Assembly: GCA_020630435.1 (NCBI GenBank)
Contig: JAHDBJ010000012.1
Span: forward strand, 1-64,000
Direction of reading: 5' to 3'
From: Saprospiraceae bacterium
GTDB taxonomy: Bacteria > Bacteroidota > Bacteroidia > Chitinophagales > Saprospiraceae
Length of the DNA: 64,000 nucleotides
The notes beneath the pieces were generated by a model, which was not told where the DNA came from, ran no database searches, and saw nothing but the letters and a program-made list of their open reading frames with translations. Shown piece by piece: positions 63,908-64,000 of the stretch. The translations under genes were made by a program, and so were the position numbers. Numbering within the stretch: the stretch's first letter is position 1; each line of letters starts with the position of its first letter.

Positions 63908-64000
63908 AGAATTCAATAAACAAAAATTAATTCAAGCCGATGTCCATAGAGTTAATGTTGAGAAAAGAACATTCAAAAGAACAAACAAATTTAATTGCTC

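Overview
The window is AT-rich bacterial chromosome and reads as Bacteroidota, probably close to the Saprospiria (the class is inference). Support: repeated promoter boxes of the form TAnnTTTG just upstream of genes and few Shine-Dalgarno sequences; secreted proteins with type IX secretion (T9SS) C-terminal sorting domains and SprB-like repeats; a LytS/LytTR pair with a TPR-rich sensor; DUF3467, DUF547, DUF2795 and PF14905-type barrel genes; and the recF-DUF721 pair. No rRNA, tRNA, CRISPR array, transposase or phage structural gene was recognised. Most of the window is housekeeping and catabolic chromosome with islands of lineage-specific secreted proteins.

Layout. 0.2-6.4 kb: outer-membrane protein; a deoC operon with a catalytic aldehyde dehydrogenase and a separate catalytically dead one (together resembling a split ALDH16); GH36 alpha-galactosidase; a 32-aa membrane microprotein. 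6.7-9.8 kb: S24 (LexA/CI-like) regulator leading a cell-surface acylation operon of SGNH protein, MBOAT and a 45-aa membrane microprotein ending in an aromatic motif. 10-13.4 kb: semialdehyde dehydrogenase plus class III aminotransferase (beta-amino acid catabolism) and a lipoprotein. 13.4-16.7 kb: unusual double-AAA ClpB-like protein. 16.8-26 kb: recF, DUF721, rplY, DUF547, pyrG, bioD, mutS. 26-33.5 kb: T9SS cargo, kynureninase, three-domain FKBP isomerase, small unknowns, HAD phosphatase, DUF3467. 33.5-38.4 kb: co-directional run of methyltransferase, pseudouridine synthase, MgCl-chelatase-like AAA protein, serine hydrolase and YciO/Sua5 protein.

38.4-39.15 kb is a non-coding array of three 258-bp tandem units directly upstream of modABC (39.2-41.5 kb). 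41.6-45.1 kb holds a lipoprotein, an exported protein that is almost one continuous charged helix, a secreted protein with a basic tail, and a secreted VWA protein. 45.3-48 kb: LytS-type kinase and LytTR regulator. 48-53.7 kb: PF14905-type receptor, an orphan and a T9SS SprB-repeat protein.

54.1-60.5 kb is the most system-like region: a soluble coiled-coil protein, a membrane-anchored PspA-like protein, an inner-membrane-anchored periplasmic solute-binding domain fused to a peptidoglycan-binding OmpA domain, two small envelope genes and an ABC permease with extra C-terminal membrane helices, but no ATPase gene. It may be an envelope-tethered transporter or sensor rather than an ordinary importer. 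The window ends with a diheme cytochrome c peroxidase, a YigZ protein, DUF2795 and a family 2 glycosyltransferase.

Start codons were moved from the longest reading frame to the best-supported one for several genes (catalytic ALDH, kynU, modC, the T9SS protein at 52.1 kb, cytochrome peroxidase, glycosyltransferase and others), as noted in each entry.
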